NCBI GenBank assembly: GCA_023439505.1
Contig: JAEXNR010000040.1
Coordinates: forward strand, 1 to 54,297
DNA from: Bacillota bacterium
Lineage (GTDB): Bacteria; Bacillota; Clostridia; Lachnospirales; Lachnospiraceae
Reading direction: 5' to 3'
DNA length: 54,297 nucleotides
The notes under the pieces are model-generated. The model did not search any database. It was not told the origin of the DNA and was given only the letters and a program-made list of their open reading frames with translations. How positions within the stretch are numbered: the first letter of the stretch is position 1; each line of letters opens with the position of its first letter. This document shows positions 39,212 to 47,507 of the stretch, one piece after another. Made by a program: the position numbers and the translations under genes.

Positions 39212-41053
39212 ATGAAAAAGTTAAAAGAAATTCTTGCATCACCGTACCTGATTGCTATACTTTTCGTCTGCAAGATGATGATTTATTACTCATTAATTGA
39301 AGTGAAGCAGATGGAAATTGTTTTGATTATTCTAAGCCTGATTGTCTGGAGCGGAATATTTGTATGCTTTAGCAGTATGGGATTAAAAAGAAAACGAGGC
39401 ATTTTCCTGCTGGTATACTTTCTTTTAAGTCTGCTTATGTTTGCTGATACCATGTATTATAATTATTATAATCAGACAGTATCAATTAAACAGATCTGGC
39501 AGGCGAAAAGCGTGGCAGCCGTACCAAAGAGCTTTATCGCCACATTAATTCCGAGCAGTTTTTTATTGTTTATCGATATTCCCTTTGCATATCTATGTTT
39601 TAAGAATTATGCGCAAAGAATTATTAATTCAAAATTCAAGCTAAACAATACTATGAAATATACCGTTTATGCACTTACCGCTGTTCTTCTAACCCTGATT
39701 GTAAATCCATTTCACTCTACGGCAATTGAGCGAGTGAATAAAATGGAGTTTTTTACTAGCCATGTGAATGATATTTATGAAACGATCACGGACAATATTG
39801 TACCGGAAGAGATGACAAAAGATGAAATAGCAGATGTCCTGCAGAACAATGTGCCGAAAAATGAAGGTACTCGTTATAATGGGATAGGAAAAGGGAAAAA
39901 TCTTATTGTCATACAGATGGAAGCATTTCAGGATTTTGTGGTCGGGGCGGACTATAACGGTCAGGAAATAACACCAAATCTAAATAAGCTGATTCAAGGA
40001 GATACGTTATATTATGATAGATATTTCTCCAATATTGGCAAGGGAAATACCGCAGATGCAGAGTTTTCGAGTATGAATAGTCTGTATCCGGTAATAGATG
40101 GTGAGAGTTATACGTTATATGAGAATGATACTTATAATGGTCTTCCATGGCTTATGCGGGATGCCGGTTACAATTCATTTGTAATACATGGTTATAAAGG
40201 TGAGTTCTGGAATCGAGAAAATGCATATCCAAAACAGGGCTTTCAGAACTTTTACAGTGAGGAAGACCTTAATCAGGATGAAGTGATTGGCATGGGAATA
40301 TCGGATAAATCCATGTTCAAGCAGTTAATACCGATTCTGCAGCAACAGACAACACCTTATTTTACATTTGCCATCACCCTTACCGGTCACCATCCATTTA
40401 TTTTAGATGAACAGTATCGATCCTTGAATTTATTGCCGGAGGATGTGGATACCAAGTTCGGAAGTTATTTAGAAACCATTCATTATACAGACGAAGCCAT
40501 CGGACAGCTGATCGATGACCTAAAGTCAGCCGGACTTTATGATAATACGGTGATCGCATTATACGGAGATCATCATGGATTAAACTGTGGCATGGAGGAT
40601 GTATATGATAGAGTTGGTGAATTCATCGGGCGTGGATATGATTATGATGAAATGCTCCATATTCCATTGATCGTGAATATACCCGGAAGTGGTGTGAATG
40701 AAACGATCAATACAACAGGCGGACAGATTGATTTCTTTCCTACCATAGCAAACATCATGGGTCTTGATATGAAGAACACCTTTGTACTGGGGCAGGATTT
40801 ATCGAATGCAAAAAATGGATTTGTAGCATTTACCGCATACTTGTTTGATGGATCCTTCGCCAAGGATGATGTCCTCTTTCAGATATCCAGAGAAGGTATC
40901 TTTGAGGGCAGCAGAGCATGGAGGATTGGAACCAATGAAGTTCTGGATGCATCATTATATCAAGTGGATTATGATAATGCGATACTGTTGAAGAAAACTT
41001 CCAAACAAATGCTGGAACAGAATTATATTGGTGATTATATCACACATAATTAA
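39212..41053 (+). CDS. LTA synthase family sulfatase (phosphoglycerol transferase)
   Basis: The 613-aa protein has five N-terminal membrane segments (within about 10-175) and an extracellular sulfatase-fold domain (about 225-590). The catalytic threonine is Thr280 in NIGKGNTADAEF. Metal-site residues appear in VIQMEAFQDF, YGDHHGLNCG and FAITLTGHHPF. LtaS enzymes polymerise phosphoglycerol from phosphatidylglycerol onto a lipid anchor at the outer face of the membrane; related enzymes decorate other polymers. Ribosome site is GGGGGAAATTT. It is monocistronic with its own promoter and terminator. The polymer it makes here is not certain. Confidence 0.93.
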   Translation: MKKLKEILASPYLIAILFVCKMMIYYSLIEVKQMEIVLIILSLIVWSGIFVCFSSMGLKRKRGIFLLVYFLLSLLMFADTMYYNYYNQTVSIKQIWQAKSVAAVPKSFIATLIPSSFLLFIDIPFAYLCFKNYAQRIINSKFKLNNTMKYTVYALTAVLLTLIVNPFHSTAIERVNKMEFFTSHVNDIYETITDNIVPEEMTKDEIADVLQNNVPKNEGTRYNGIGKGKNLIVIQMEAFQDFVVGADYNGQEITPNLNKLIQGDTLYYDRYFSNIGKGNTADAEFSSMNSLYPVIDGESYTLYENDTYNGLPWLMRDAGYNSFVIHGYKGEFWNRENAYPKQGFQNFYSEEDLNQDEVIGMGISDKSMFKQLIPILQQQTTPYFTFAITLTGHHPFILDEQYRSLNLLPEDVDTKFGSYLETIHYTDEAIGQLIDDLKSAGLYDNTVIALYGDHHGLNCGMEDVYDRVGEFIGRGYDYDEMLHIPLIVNIPGSGVNETINTTGGQIDFFPTIANIMGLDMKNTFVLGQDLSNAKNGFVAFTAYLFDGSFAKDDVLFQISREGIFEGSRAWRIGTNEVLDASLYQVDYDNAILLKKTSKQMLEQNYIGDYITHN

Positions 41054-41057
41054 AATG

Positions 41058-41110
41058 AAACTGCCTTGAATTTTAAACCGAAAAGAAATATAGGTTCAAG
41101 GCAGTTTTCT
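41058..41110 (+). terminator. intrinsic terminator after the LTA-synthase-like gene
   Basis: A 13-bp perfect stem, aaactgccttgaa with ttcaaggcagttt (41058-41070 and 41095-41107), has a 24-nt loop and T residues following. Confidence 0.87.
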
Positions 41111-41162
41111 TTTCATCGGTTCTTATCACTTTTCGTGTATCATACACAAGGAAGGGGCAAAG

Positions 41163-42362
41163 ATGGGAGAAGCTTTTCGCTTCGACAGAGAATATGGAGT
41201 AGTATTAGAAGGCGGAGGAGCCAAGGGAGCTTATCAGATCGGCGTCTGGAAGGCCTTCTTAGAATGCGGTGTAAAAATAAAAGGTGTGGCAGGAGTATCG
41301 GTTGGCGCTTTGAACGGCGCTCTTATGTGCATGGGAGATTACGAGAAGGCTGAAGAAATTTGGAGAAATATCAGCTACTCCAGCATTATGAATGTAGATG
41401 ATACACAGATGGATCATTTGGTTAACGGTAAATTCAAGGAAATGAACTTATTGGAAATGGGGAAACAGAGTAGAAATATACTGGCAGGAGGAGGTTTTGA
41501 CGTATCTCCGCTACGTAGATTGATAGAGGATACAGTAGATGAGGACAGGATTAAAGCATCTGATATGGAATTTATTATGGGTACATTCTCTCTCAGCAAT
41601 TTAAAGGAAATAGAGATATCGGCAAAAGAGACAGAGACCGGTTGCCTGAAGGATTATCTAATGGCGAGTTCCTATTTCCCTCTGTTTAAGAAAGAGAAGC
41701 TCCATGGGAAAAGTTATCTTGACGGCGGAATCGTCAATAATGTTCCCATTGATATGTTACTTAACCGTGGATATAAGGATATCATCGTAGTGAGAATCTT
41801 CGGAGTCGGAATGGAAAAGAAGATCAAAATCCCGGAGAATGTAAATATTATTTATATTGCGCCAAAGGTTAATTTATGTAATGTTCTTGAATTTAATCGA
41901 AAGAAGGCAATCAGAAATATTACCATTGGTTATTATGACGGGATGAGAACATTAAGAGCCTTAGCGGGAAGAGACTATTATATTGATGCCAGAAGAGATG
42001 AAATAGAATACCTGACATCTTTAATCCAACTGGATAATGAAGTGCAGCAACACCTGCTCACCCATTATAAGCGTGAATGCAGGCCGGGTGGGTCAGCCAT
42101 AAGAATTCTGGCCCAGGAAATATACCCGTTGATGGCAGCATCCTTAAAGCTGGGTAAGGATTGGGATTATAAAGAGTTTTATTTCGCACTTTTAGAATAT
42201 GCAGCGAAAAGAATGAGGGTCATAAAATATAGAATTTACTCAGAGAAAGAGTATTGTGATTTGATTGGAGAGAAGATAAAAAGCTATGATTTGCAGGATA
42301 ATAAGATAGATATTATCCTGCGCTTCGTTCAAATGATGTTTGAACATAATAATTTTGCTTGA
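41163..42362 (+). CDS. patatin-like phospholipase
   Basis: The 399-aa protein shows the patatin catalytic dyad: VLEGGGAKGAYQIGVW (oxyanion hole), GVSVGALNG with Ser46 as nucleophile, and DGGIVNNVP with Asp187. The C-terminal part (about 250-399) has no recognised domain and is largely helical. Patatins hydrolyse acyl chains of phospholipids or other lipids. No signal peptide is visible, so it is probably cytosolic or membrane-associated from the inside. Its stop codon overlaps the TTGACA-like element ahead of argF. AAGGAAGGGG is upstream. Confidence 0.93.
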   Translation: MGEAFRFDREYGVVLEGGGAKGAYQIGVWKAFLECGVKIKGVAGVSVGALNGALMCMGDYEKAEEIWRNISYSSIMNVDDTQMDHLVNGKFKEMNLLEMGKQSRNILAGGGFDVSPLRRLIEDTVDEDRIKASDMEFIMGTFSLSNLKEIEISAKETETGCLKDYLMASSYFPLFKKEKLHGKSYLDGGIVNNVPIDMLLNRGYKDIIVVRIFGVGMEKKIKIPENVNIIYIAPKVNLCNVLEFNRKKAIRNITIGYYDGMRTLRALAGRDYYIDARRDEIEYLTSLIQLDNEVQQHLLTHYKRECRPGGSAIRILAQEIYPLMAASLKLGKDWDYKEFYFALLEYAAKRMRVIKYRIYSEKEYCDLIGEKIKSYDLQDNKIDIILRFVQMMFEHNNFA

Positions 42363-42384
42363 CATTAACTGCGAATTGGAATAA

Positions 42385-42398
42385 TGTATAATTAATCA
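42385..42398 (+). promoter_or_regulatory. ARG box (ArgR/AhrC operator) at the argF promoter
   Basis: TGTATAATTAATCA matches the ARG-box core TGAATAATTATTCA at 12 of 14 positions and is nearly palindromic. It overlaps the presumed -10 region of the argF promoter (TTGACA at 42359-42364) and lies 61 nt before the start. Binding here would repress argF when arginine is plentiful. A single box is visible; a second half-site is not obvious. Confidence 0.6.
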
Positions 42399-42458
42399 TT
42401 TAATAGAATAAATATAAATCCATTGATTATGATATCAAGGATTCAGGGAGGAAACATT

Positions 42459-43397
42459 ATGAATTTAAAAGGACGCAGTTTATTAACATTAAAGGACTTT
42501 ACACCCGCTGAGATAGAATATTTTATTGATTTGGCCGCTGACTTAAAGGCGAAAAAGAAGAAGGGTATCACGGGAACAAGCCTGAAGGGTAAGAATATTG
42601 CCTTGATTTTTGAGAAGCCTTCCACCAGAACTCGATGTGCTTTTACCATTGGATGTATTGATGAGGGCGGACATCCGGAATATCTGGGTAAGGACGATAT
42701 ACAATTGGGCCATAAAGAGAGTGTGGAAGATACGGCAAGAGTTCTTGGAAGAATGTTTGACGGCATTGAATTTCGCGGATTCAAGCAGGAAACGGTTGAG
42801 AAGCTGGCGAAGTACAGTGGGGTACCGGTGTGGAACGGTCTGACGGATGAATATCACCCTACACAAATTCTGGCCGATTTCTTGACTTTGAAGGAGCAGT
42901 TTGGTAAGCTAAAAGGGTTAAAACTGGTTTATGCAGGGGATGGACGTAATAATATGGCAAATTCATTGATGATCGGATCAACGAAGCTGGGAATTAATTT
43001 TACTATTTTAGCTCCCAAGTCATTATGGCCGGATCAAAAGCTGGTGGAAATTTGTGAAGGATATGCTACAACATCGGGAAGCTGTCTGGCATTTTCTGAT
43101 TCTTTGGATGCGGTGGAAGATGCTGATGCCATTTATACGGATGTATGGTGCTCCATGGGAGAAGAAGATCTGGCGAAGGAAAGAGTTGCGATATTAAAAC
43201 CCTATCAGGTGAATGCTGCATTAATGGCCAGAACCAACAGAACCAACAGTATATTCCTGCATTGCCTTCCTGCCGTGAAAGGAAATGAAGTAACAGAGGA
43301 AGTGTTTGAGCGTTATGCCGAGGTAGTTTTTGATCAGGCGGAAAATCGCATGCACACAATAAAAGCGGTTATGGTAGCGACTTTGGGGAATTATTAA
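42459..43397 (+). CDS. argF: ornithine carbamoyltransferase
   Basis: The start at 42459 (MNLKGRSLLTLKDFTP) follows CAGGAGG; a longer frame begins at a TTG without a site. The 312-aa enzyme has the carbamoyl phosphate motif FEKPSTRTRCAF, the HPTQ block in YHPTQILADFLTL, and DVWCSMGEE and HCLPAVKG, the ornithine-binding loop and active-site Cys of OTCs. It makes citrulline from ornithine and carbamoyl phosphate. No other arginine genes are nearby. An ARG box supports a biosynthetic role over arginine catabolism. The next gene is 12 nt downstream. Confidence 0.95.
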   Translation: MNLKGRSLLTLKDFTPAEIEYFIDLAADLKAKKKKGITGTSLKGKNIALIFEKPSTRTRCAFTIGCIDEGGHPEYLGKDDIQLGHKESVEDTARVLGRMFDGIEFRGFKQETVEKLAKYSGVPVWNGLTDEYHPTQILADFLTLKEQFGKLKGLKLVYAGDGRNNMANSLMIGSTKLGINFTILAPKSLWPDQKLVEICEGYATTSGSCLAFSDSLDAVEDADAIYTDVWCSMGEEDLAKERVAILKPYQVNAALMARTNRTNSIFLHCLPAVKGNEVTEEVFERYAEVVFDQAENRMHTIKAVMVATLGNY

Positions 43398-43409
43398 TCA
43401 GGAGTATTT

Positions 43410-43700
43410 ATGAAGACATTCAGACACCTTTTGAAAGAATTCAAATTGCATTATGATATGGCAATTTCTCTGCTGGGACTCGCTTTGGTGGCCATTATTT
43501 TCCTCCTGTTCAAATATCCCCAAAACCGGTATCTGTTATTGGCGGCATTTGTTTCAGGCGGATTATTAAATGCAGTAAACGGCTTGAAAATCATGAAGGA
43601 TCCGAAAAAGAAAAATATGGGGATGTCTTATCTGCTGATGGGTCTAATTTTGATTTTTATCGGAATGATGGTCATTAATATAAAACAGATTTTTTCATAG
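43410..43700 (+). CDS. small membrane protein, unknown function
   Basis: The 96-aa protein has a basic N-terminus (KTFRHLLKEFKLHYD) and three hydrophobic segments (about 18-36, 42-60, 72-92). The start follows CAGGAGTATTT. It lies 12 nt after argF and 15 nt before the next small gene, so it is likely co-transcribed with both. I do not recognise a family. The layout (basic start, short helices, KKKNMG loop) resembles small uncharacterised Lachnospiraceae membrane proteins, which says little about role. Confidence 0.75.
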   Translation: MKTFRHLLKEFKLHYDMAISLLGLALVAIIFLLFKYPQNRYLLLAAFVSGGLLNAVNGLKIMKDPKKKNMGMSYLLMGLILIFIGMMVINIKQIFS

Positions 43701-43715
43701 AAAAGGAGTAGTGGG

Positions 43716-44057
43716 ATGTATCAGGATAAGGTAGTGCTCTGTGCGAGCAGTGCTTATGAAAAAAAGTTTTGGATGAATGATGATTTCAAGGCTTTACCGG
43801 AACAGATAAAGCAGGAACTTAAAATAATGTGTGTCCTGTATACGGAAGATGTGGGGGGAGTTTTATCCCTGGAGTTTGATGAGGACGGACAGCTTGATTT
43901 TCAGGTAACATCGGATGAAGGAGATTATCTGTATGATGAAATCGGAAGTGTCTTAAAGATTAAGGAATTGCAGCGGACGAAAGCCGAATTGTTAGAGGCA
44001 ATCGAATTATATTATAAAGTATTTTTCTTAAATGAAGATGTGTCCGACTTATTATAG
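43716..44057 (+). CDS. small acidic protein, possibly DUF6145 family
   Basis: The 113-aa protein (MYQDKVVLCASSAYEKKFW, then ELKIMCVLYTEDVGGVLSLEF) resembles an uncharacterised Lachnospiraceae family that I recall as DUF6145. It is soluble and acidic, with a mixed beta/alpha pattern and a C-terminal helix. AAAGGAG is 8 nt upstream. It ends the argF group. I cannot propose a function. The family name is from memory. Confidence 0.7.
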   Translation: MYQDKVVLCASSAYEKKFWMNDDFKALPEQIKQELKIMCVLYTEDVGGVLSLEFDEDGQLDFQVTSDEGDYLYDEIGSVLKIKELQRTKAELLEAIELYYKVFFLNEDVSDLL

Positions 44058-44081
44058 TCGGAGATATCTTCACTAATTTAT

Positions 44082-44128
44082 GACAAGTGAGGCGGCCTGA
44101 CGGATTATCTTGTCTATTCCGCCTTTTT
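44082..44128 (+). terminator. terminator with a crossing alternative hairpin
   Basis: aggcgg (44090-44095) pairs with ccgcct (44119-44124), followed by TTTTT, which would act as a terminator. gacaag (44082-44087) pairs with cttgtc (44109-44114). The two stems cross, so they either exclude each other or form a pseudoknot. Both lie between the argF group and coaX. Confidence 0.6.
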
Positions 44129-44210
44129 GATCCCTTCATTGGATTTCCGATGGCAGTGATCGGGAGATTACGAAAGGAAAATATCATAGTAATGAGAAGG
44201 AGGCAAAGGT

Positions 44211-44987
44211 ATGTTATTAGTAATTGATGTGGGAAATACTAATATTACGCTTGGCGTATTTGAAGATGTAAAAATAAAGGCGAGTTTTCGCATGACCACA
44301 CAGGTTGCAAGAACCTCGGACGAATATGGATTGCTGCTTTGCGATTTACTTCATTCACGTGGGATTAATACTGAGGAAATAGAAGCGGTGACGGTGGCTT
44401 CCGTTGTCCCGAAGATTATGTATTCCCTGAATTCGGGTATTATAAAGTATCTTGGAAAGACGCCGTTAATCGTTGGTGCAGGAACTAAAACGGGAATTAA
44501 GATTGCTACAGCCAATCCGAAGGAGATCGGAGCCGACCGTGTTGTTGATGCAGTAGCTGCTTATGAGATTTATGGCGGACCTGTTCTGGTTATCGATTTT
44601 GGTACAGCGATTACCTATGATTTAATCAGTGCAGACGGCAGTTTTGTTGCAGGAGTTACGAGTCCCGGGTTAAGAATATCTGCCAATGCATTATGGAATG
44701 AAACTGCGAAATTGCCTGAGATTGAAATTGCCATGCCGGATACGATTCTCGCAAAGGATACTGTGACAAGCATGCAGGCCGGTCTTGTATTCGGATGTAT
44801 CGGGCAGACAGAGTATATTGTCAGACGGATGTTAAAGGAAGCAGATATAACACAAAGCAGAGTAATCGCAACCGGGGGATTGGGTAAGATTATTGCTGAC
44901 GCTACGGATGTAATTGAAATATATGATCCTAACTTGACCTTGAAGGGATTAAAGATCATTAGTGATAAGAATAAAGCCGCAAGATAA
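44211..44987 (+). CDS. coaX: type III pantothenate kinase
   Basis: The 258-aa protein has the CoaX signatures: VIDVGNTNITLGVF at the N-terminus (phosphate loop), GADRVVDAVAAYEIYGGPVLVIDFGTAITYD (split here across residues about 103-135, with the catalytic Asp) and GVTSPGLRISANAL. Type III kinases phosphorylate pantothenate, use a monovalent cation and are not inhibited by CoA. This is the only pantothenate kinase in the window. AAGGAGG lies 7 nt upstream. A PanT-like transporter is encoded 8 kb downstream. Confidence 0.96.
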   Translation: MLLVIDVGNTNITLGVFEDVKIKASFRMTTQVARTSDEYGLLLCDLLHSRGINTEEIEAVTVASVVPKIMYSLNSGIIKYLGKTPLIVGAGTKTGIKIATANPKEIGADRVVDAVAAYEIYGGPVLVIDFGTAITYDLISADGSFVAGVTSPGLRISANALWNETAKLPEIEIAMPDTILAKDTVTSMQAGLVFGCIGQTEYIVRRMLKEADITQSRVIATGGLGKIIADATDVIEIYDPNLTLKGLKIISDKNKAAR

Positions 44988-45042
44988 GAGGAAAGGAAAA
45001 GCATCTTCCTCTATGTATTAAGATGCCGCGCTGCGGCATCCT
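44988..45042 (+). other. two hairpins in the coaX-dusB spacer
   Basis: gaggaa (44988-44993) with ttcctc (45006-45011) and gatgccg (45022-45028) with cggcatc (45034-45040) can fold one after the other. Neither has a T tract. They may stabilise or punctuate the mRNA. No gene is seen here. Confidence 0.5.
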
Positions 45043-45144
45043 GTTTGAAGGGGTAAAAGGAAATCATCTTCACTCAGCAAGTATGTGCCGTCATGCGAAT
45101 ACATACTTAGAATTCGCAATAAGCAGCGCAGAAATGGGGAAAAC

Positions 45145-46119
45145 ATGAGTTTTAAGATAGGCAAAGTGGAAATAAAAGGGAAATTGGTGCTTGGACCCAT
45201 GGCAGGAGTAACAGACCTGCCTTTTCGTTTGCTATGCAAAGAGAAAGGTGTCAATCTCGTCTATACTGAGATGGTGAGTGCCAAGGGCATACAATACCAA
45301 AATAAGAATACGCAGCAGCTTCTTATGGTTGCCGAAGAGGAAAGACCGGCTGCAATTCAACTGTTTGGATGTGATCCGGATATTTTAAGCGAAGCAGCCA
45401 GGCATATCTCGAATCGTAACTTTGATATCCTTGATATTAATATGGGATGTCCCGTGCCCAAGGTTGTAAATAACAATGAAGGCAGTGCGTTGATGAAGGA
45501 TCCGGCTTTGATCGGAAAAATTGTAAAAAAGGTGTCCGGCGCAATTGAAAAACCCGTTACGGTAAAGATCAGGAAAGGGTTTGATGATTCCCTAATTAAT
45601 GCTGTGGAGGTTGCTAAAATCGCTGAGGAGAACGGAGCGGCCGCAATTGCGGTACATGCCAGGACAAGAGACCAGTTTTACAGCGGACATGCAGATTGGG
45701 AGATTATTCGAAAGGTAAAGGAAGCGGTTTCCATACCGGTAATCGGAAGCGGTGATATCTTCTCACCGGAAGATGCAAAAAGAATGCTTACATTAACCCG
45801 TTGTGATGGTCTTATGATCGCAAGGGGTGCCAGAGGAAATCCATGGCTCTTTGAACAGATTAGTGTATTTTTGGAGGAGGGTACGATACGAAATAGACCC
45901 GATTTTATAGAGGTGTGTGAGATGATTATGAGACATGCCAGACTTTCTGTGGAATATAAGGGCGAATTTACCGGAATCAGAGAGATGCGAAAGCATGTCG
46001 CCTGGTATACAAGTGGATATCCCGGAAGTGCCAGATTAAGAAACCGTGTAAATGAGATACAAAGTATCAGTGATTTGGAATCTCTTTTGGAAGACTATCA
46101 AAACCACGCAGAAAAATAA
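45145..46119 (+). CDS. dusB: tRNA-dihydrouridine synthase, DusB type
   Basis: The start at 45145 (MSFKIGKVEIKGKLVLGPMAG) was chosen over a longer frame beginning at 45085; ATGGGGAAAAC precedes it. The 324-aa flavoprotein has a TIM barrel with the FMN-binding PMAGVTDLPFR, the catalytic Cys102 in DINMGCPVPKV, KIRKGFD and GDIFSPEDAKR. A C-terminal helical domain binds tRNA. It reduces uridines in tRNA D-loops with NADPH. Firmicutes DusB homologues usually modify U20/U20a or U17; the position is not known here. Confidence 0.95.
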   Translation: MSFKIGKVEIKGKLVLGPMAGVTDLPFRLLCKEKGVNLVYTEMVSAKGIQYQNKNTQQLLMVAEEERPAAIQLFGCDPDILSEAARHISNRNFDILDINMGCPVPKVVNNNEGSALMKDPALIGKIVKKVSGAIEKPVTVKIRKGFDDSLINAVEVAKIAEENGAAAIAVHARTRDQFYSGHADWEIIRKVKEAVSIPVIGSGDIFSPEDAKRMLTLTRCDGLMIARGARGNPWLFEQISVFLEEGTIRNRPDFIEVCEMIMRHARLSVEYKGEFTGIREMRKHVAWYTSGYPGSARLRNRVNEIQSISDLESLLEDYQNHAEK

Positions 46120-46163
46120 CCAAACAAAATCAGAGAAACAGGTTTTTCTTATACCTTTCTTAC

Positions 46164-46200
46164 AAAAGCAATAAAAATGCAAATTTTTAGTTGCTTTTTT
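46164..46200 (+). terminator. intrinsic terminator of dusB
   Basis: A 15-bp stem with one bulged G (46164-46178 with 46183-46198) encloses a GCAA tetraloop and is followed by T residues. It overlaps the -35 region of the next gene's promoter. Confidence 0.9.
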
Positions 46201-46218
46201 ATTGAAATAATGTATAGT
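46191..46218 (+). promoter_or_regulatory. sigma-A promoter of asd
   Basis: TTGCTT (46191-46196), a 16-nt spacer and TATAGT (46213-46218) lie 59 nt before the ATG. The -35 lies within the upstream terminator stem, a compact arrangement. Confidence 0.5.
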
Positions 46219-46276
46219 ATATTTACAGAAAAGACAGATGTGTGCCATACAAGAACAGAAGGTGGAGGAATTGGAA

Positions 46277-47359
46277 ATGGATAAGTTAAAAGTAGGAATT
46301 CTCGGCGGAACAGGCATGGTTGGGCAGCGTTTTATCTCATTATTGGCGAATCACCCTTGGTTTGAAGTTGTTACAGTTGCAGCCAGTCCCAGAAGTGCAG
46401 GTAAAACTTATGAAGAAGCAGTGGGTGATCGTTGGAAGATGAGTACGCCGATGCCGGATTGTGTTAAGAACTTAGTTGTAATGAACGTGAATGAAGTTTC
46501 CGATGTCAGCAGCAGCGTAGATTTTGTATTCAGTGCAGTTGATATGACAAAGGATGAGATAAAGGCAATCGAAGAAGCCTATGCTAAGACAGGTACCCCT
46601 GTTGTATCAAATAACAGTGCCCACAGATGGACTCCGGATGTCCCCATGGTTGTTCCGGAACTTAATCCGGAACATCTTGCAGTAATAGAAGCTCAGAAAA
46701 AGCGCCTTGGAACGGATCGTGGTTTTATTGTTGTTAAACCTAACTGCTCCATACAAAGTTATACGCCCATGCTTTTTGCATTAAAGGAGTTTGGACCTAA
46801 GGTAGTAGTTGCGACGACTTATCAGGCTATTTCAGGAGCCGGCAAGAACTTTGCAGACTGGCCTGAAATGGTAGATAATGTGATTCCTTTCATTGGTGGC
46901 GAAGAAGAGAAAAGTGAACAGGAACCGCTTCGTATCTGGGGTAACGTAGTGGATGGACAGATCGTTAAGGCAGAGGGTCCTGTAATAACAACCCAGTGTA
47001 TCCGTGTTCCTGTTACAGACGGTCACACGGCAGCAGTTTTTGTAAGTTTCGAGAAGAAGCCTTCAAAGGAAGAGATCTTAAAGGCATGGAGTGAGTTCAA
47101 AGGCCTTCCGCAGGAGCTTGATTTACCAAGTGCCCCGAAGCAATTTATTAAATATTTCGAGGAAGATAATCGTCCGCAGGCTAAATTGGACCGGGATTAT
47201 GAAAATGGTATGGGCGTTACCGTGGGCAGGTTGCGCGAGGATAAGGTTTACGACTATAAATTTGTAGGATTATCCCATAATACTGTTCGTGGTGCTGCAG
47301 GCGGTGCGGTTTTAATTGCAGAATTATTAAAAGCGCAGGGATACATTACAAAGAAATAA
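46277..47359 (+). CDS. asd: aspartate-semialdehyde dehydrogenase (archaeal/fungal-type branch)
   Basis: The start at 46277 (MDKLKVGILGGTGMVGQRF) follows GGTGGAGG at a good distance. The 360-aa enzyme has the NADP-binding GGTGMVGQR and the active-site Cys157 in PNCSIQSYTP, and the catalytic His/Arg area in LSHNTVRGAAGG. Length and the NCS active-site form match the archaeal/fungal-type ASD family common in Clostridia, not the usual bacterial type. It makes aspartate-semialdehyde for lysine, diaminopimelate, threonine and methionine. It is monocistronic. Confidence 0.95.
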   Translation: MDKLKVGILGGTGMVGQRFISLLANHPWFEVVTVAASPRSAGKTYEEAVGDRWKMSTPMPDCVKNLVVMNVNEVSDVSSSVDFVFSAVDMTKDEIKAIEEAYAKTGTPVVSNNSAHRWTPDVPMVVPELNPEHLAVIEAQKKRLGTDRGFIVVKPNCSIQSYTPMLFALKEFGPKVVVATTYQAISGAGKNFADWPEMVDNVIPFIGGEEEKSEQEPLRIWGNVVDGQIVKAEGPVITTQCIRVPVTDGHTAAVFVSFEKKPSKEEILKAWSEFKGLPQELDLPSAPKQFIKYFEEDNRPQAKLDRDYENGMGVTVGRLREDKVYDYKFVGLSHNTVRGAAGGAVLIAELLKAQGYITKK

Positions 47360-47427
47360 TTGACTGAGGTCTTACAATGCAGATCTTTATGATCCTGTTC
47401 GAGTGTTGATAATTTCATACGAGTGAA

Positions 47428-47485
47428 GAAAAGAAAAAGGATTTGAAAGGCTAAGTAACTTAGTCTTCAAATCCTTTTTCTTTTC
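47428..47485. terminator. long bidirectional terminator between asd and a minus-strand gene
   Basis: A hairpin of about 27 bp (47428-47455 with 47459-47485, a bulged A and a G-U pair) has a 3-nt loop and A/T-rich outer arms on both strands, suitable for ending both convergent genes. Confidence 0.88.
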
Positions 47486-47507
47486 AGTCTGGAATTTATG
47501 AGAAAGC

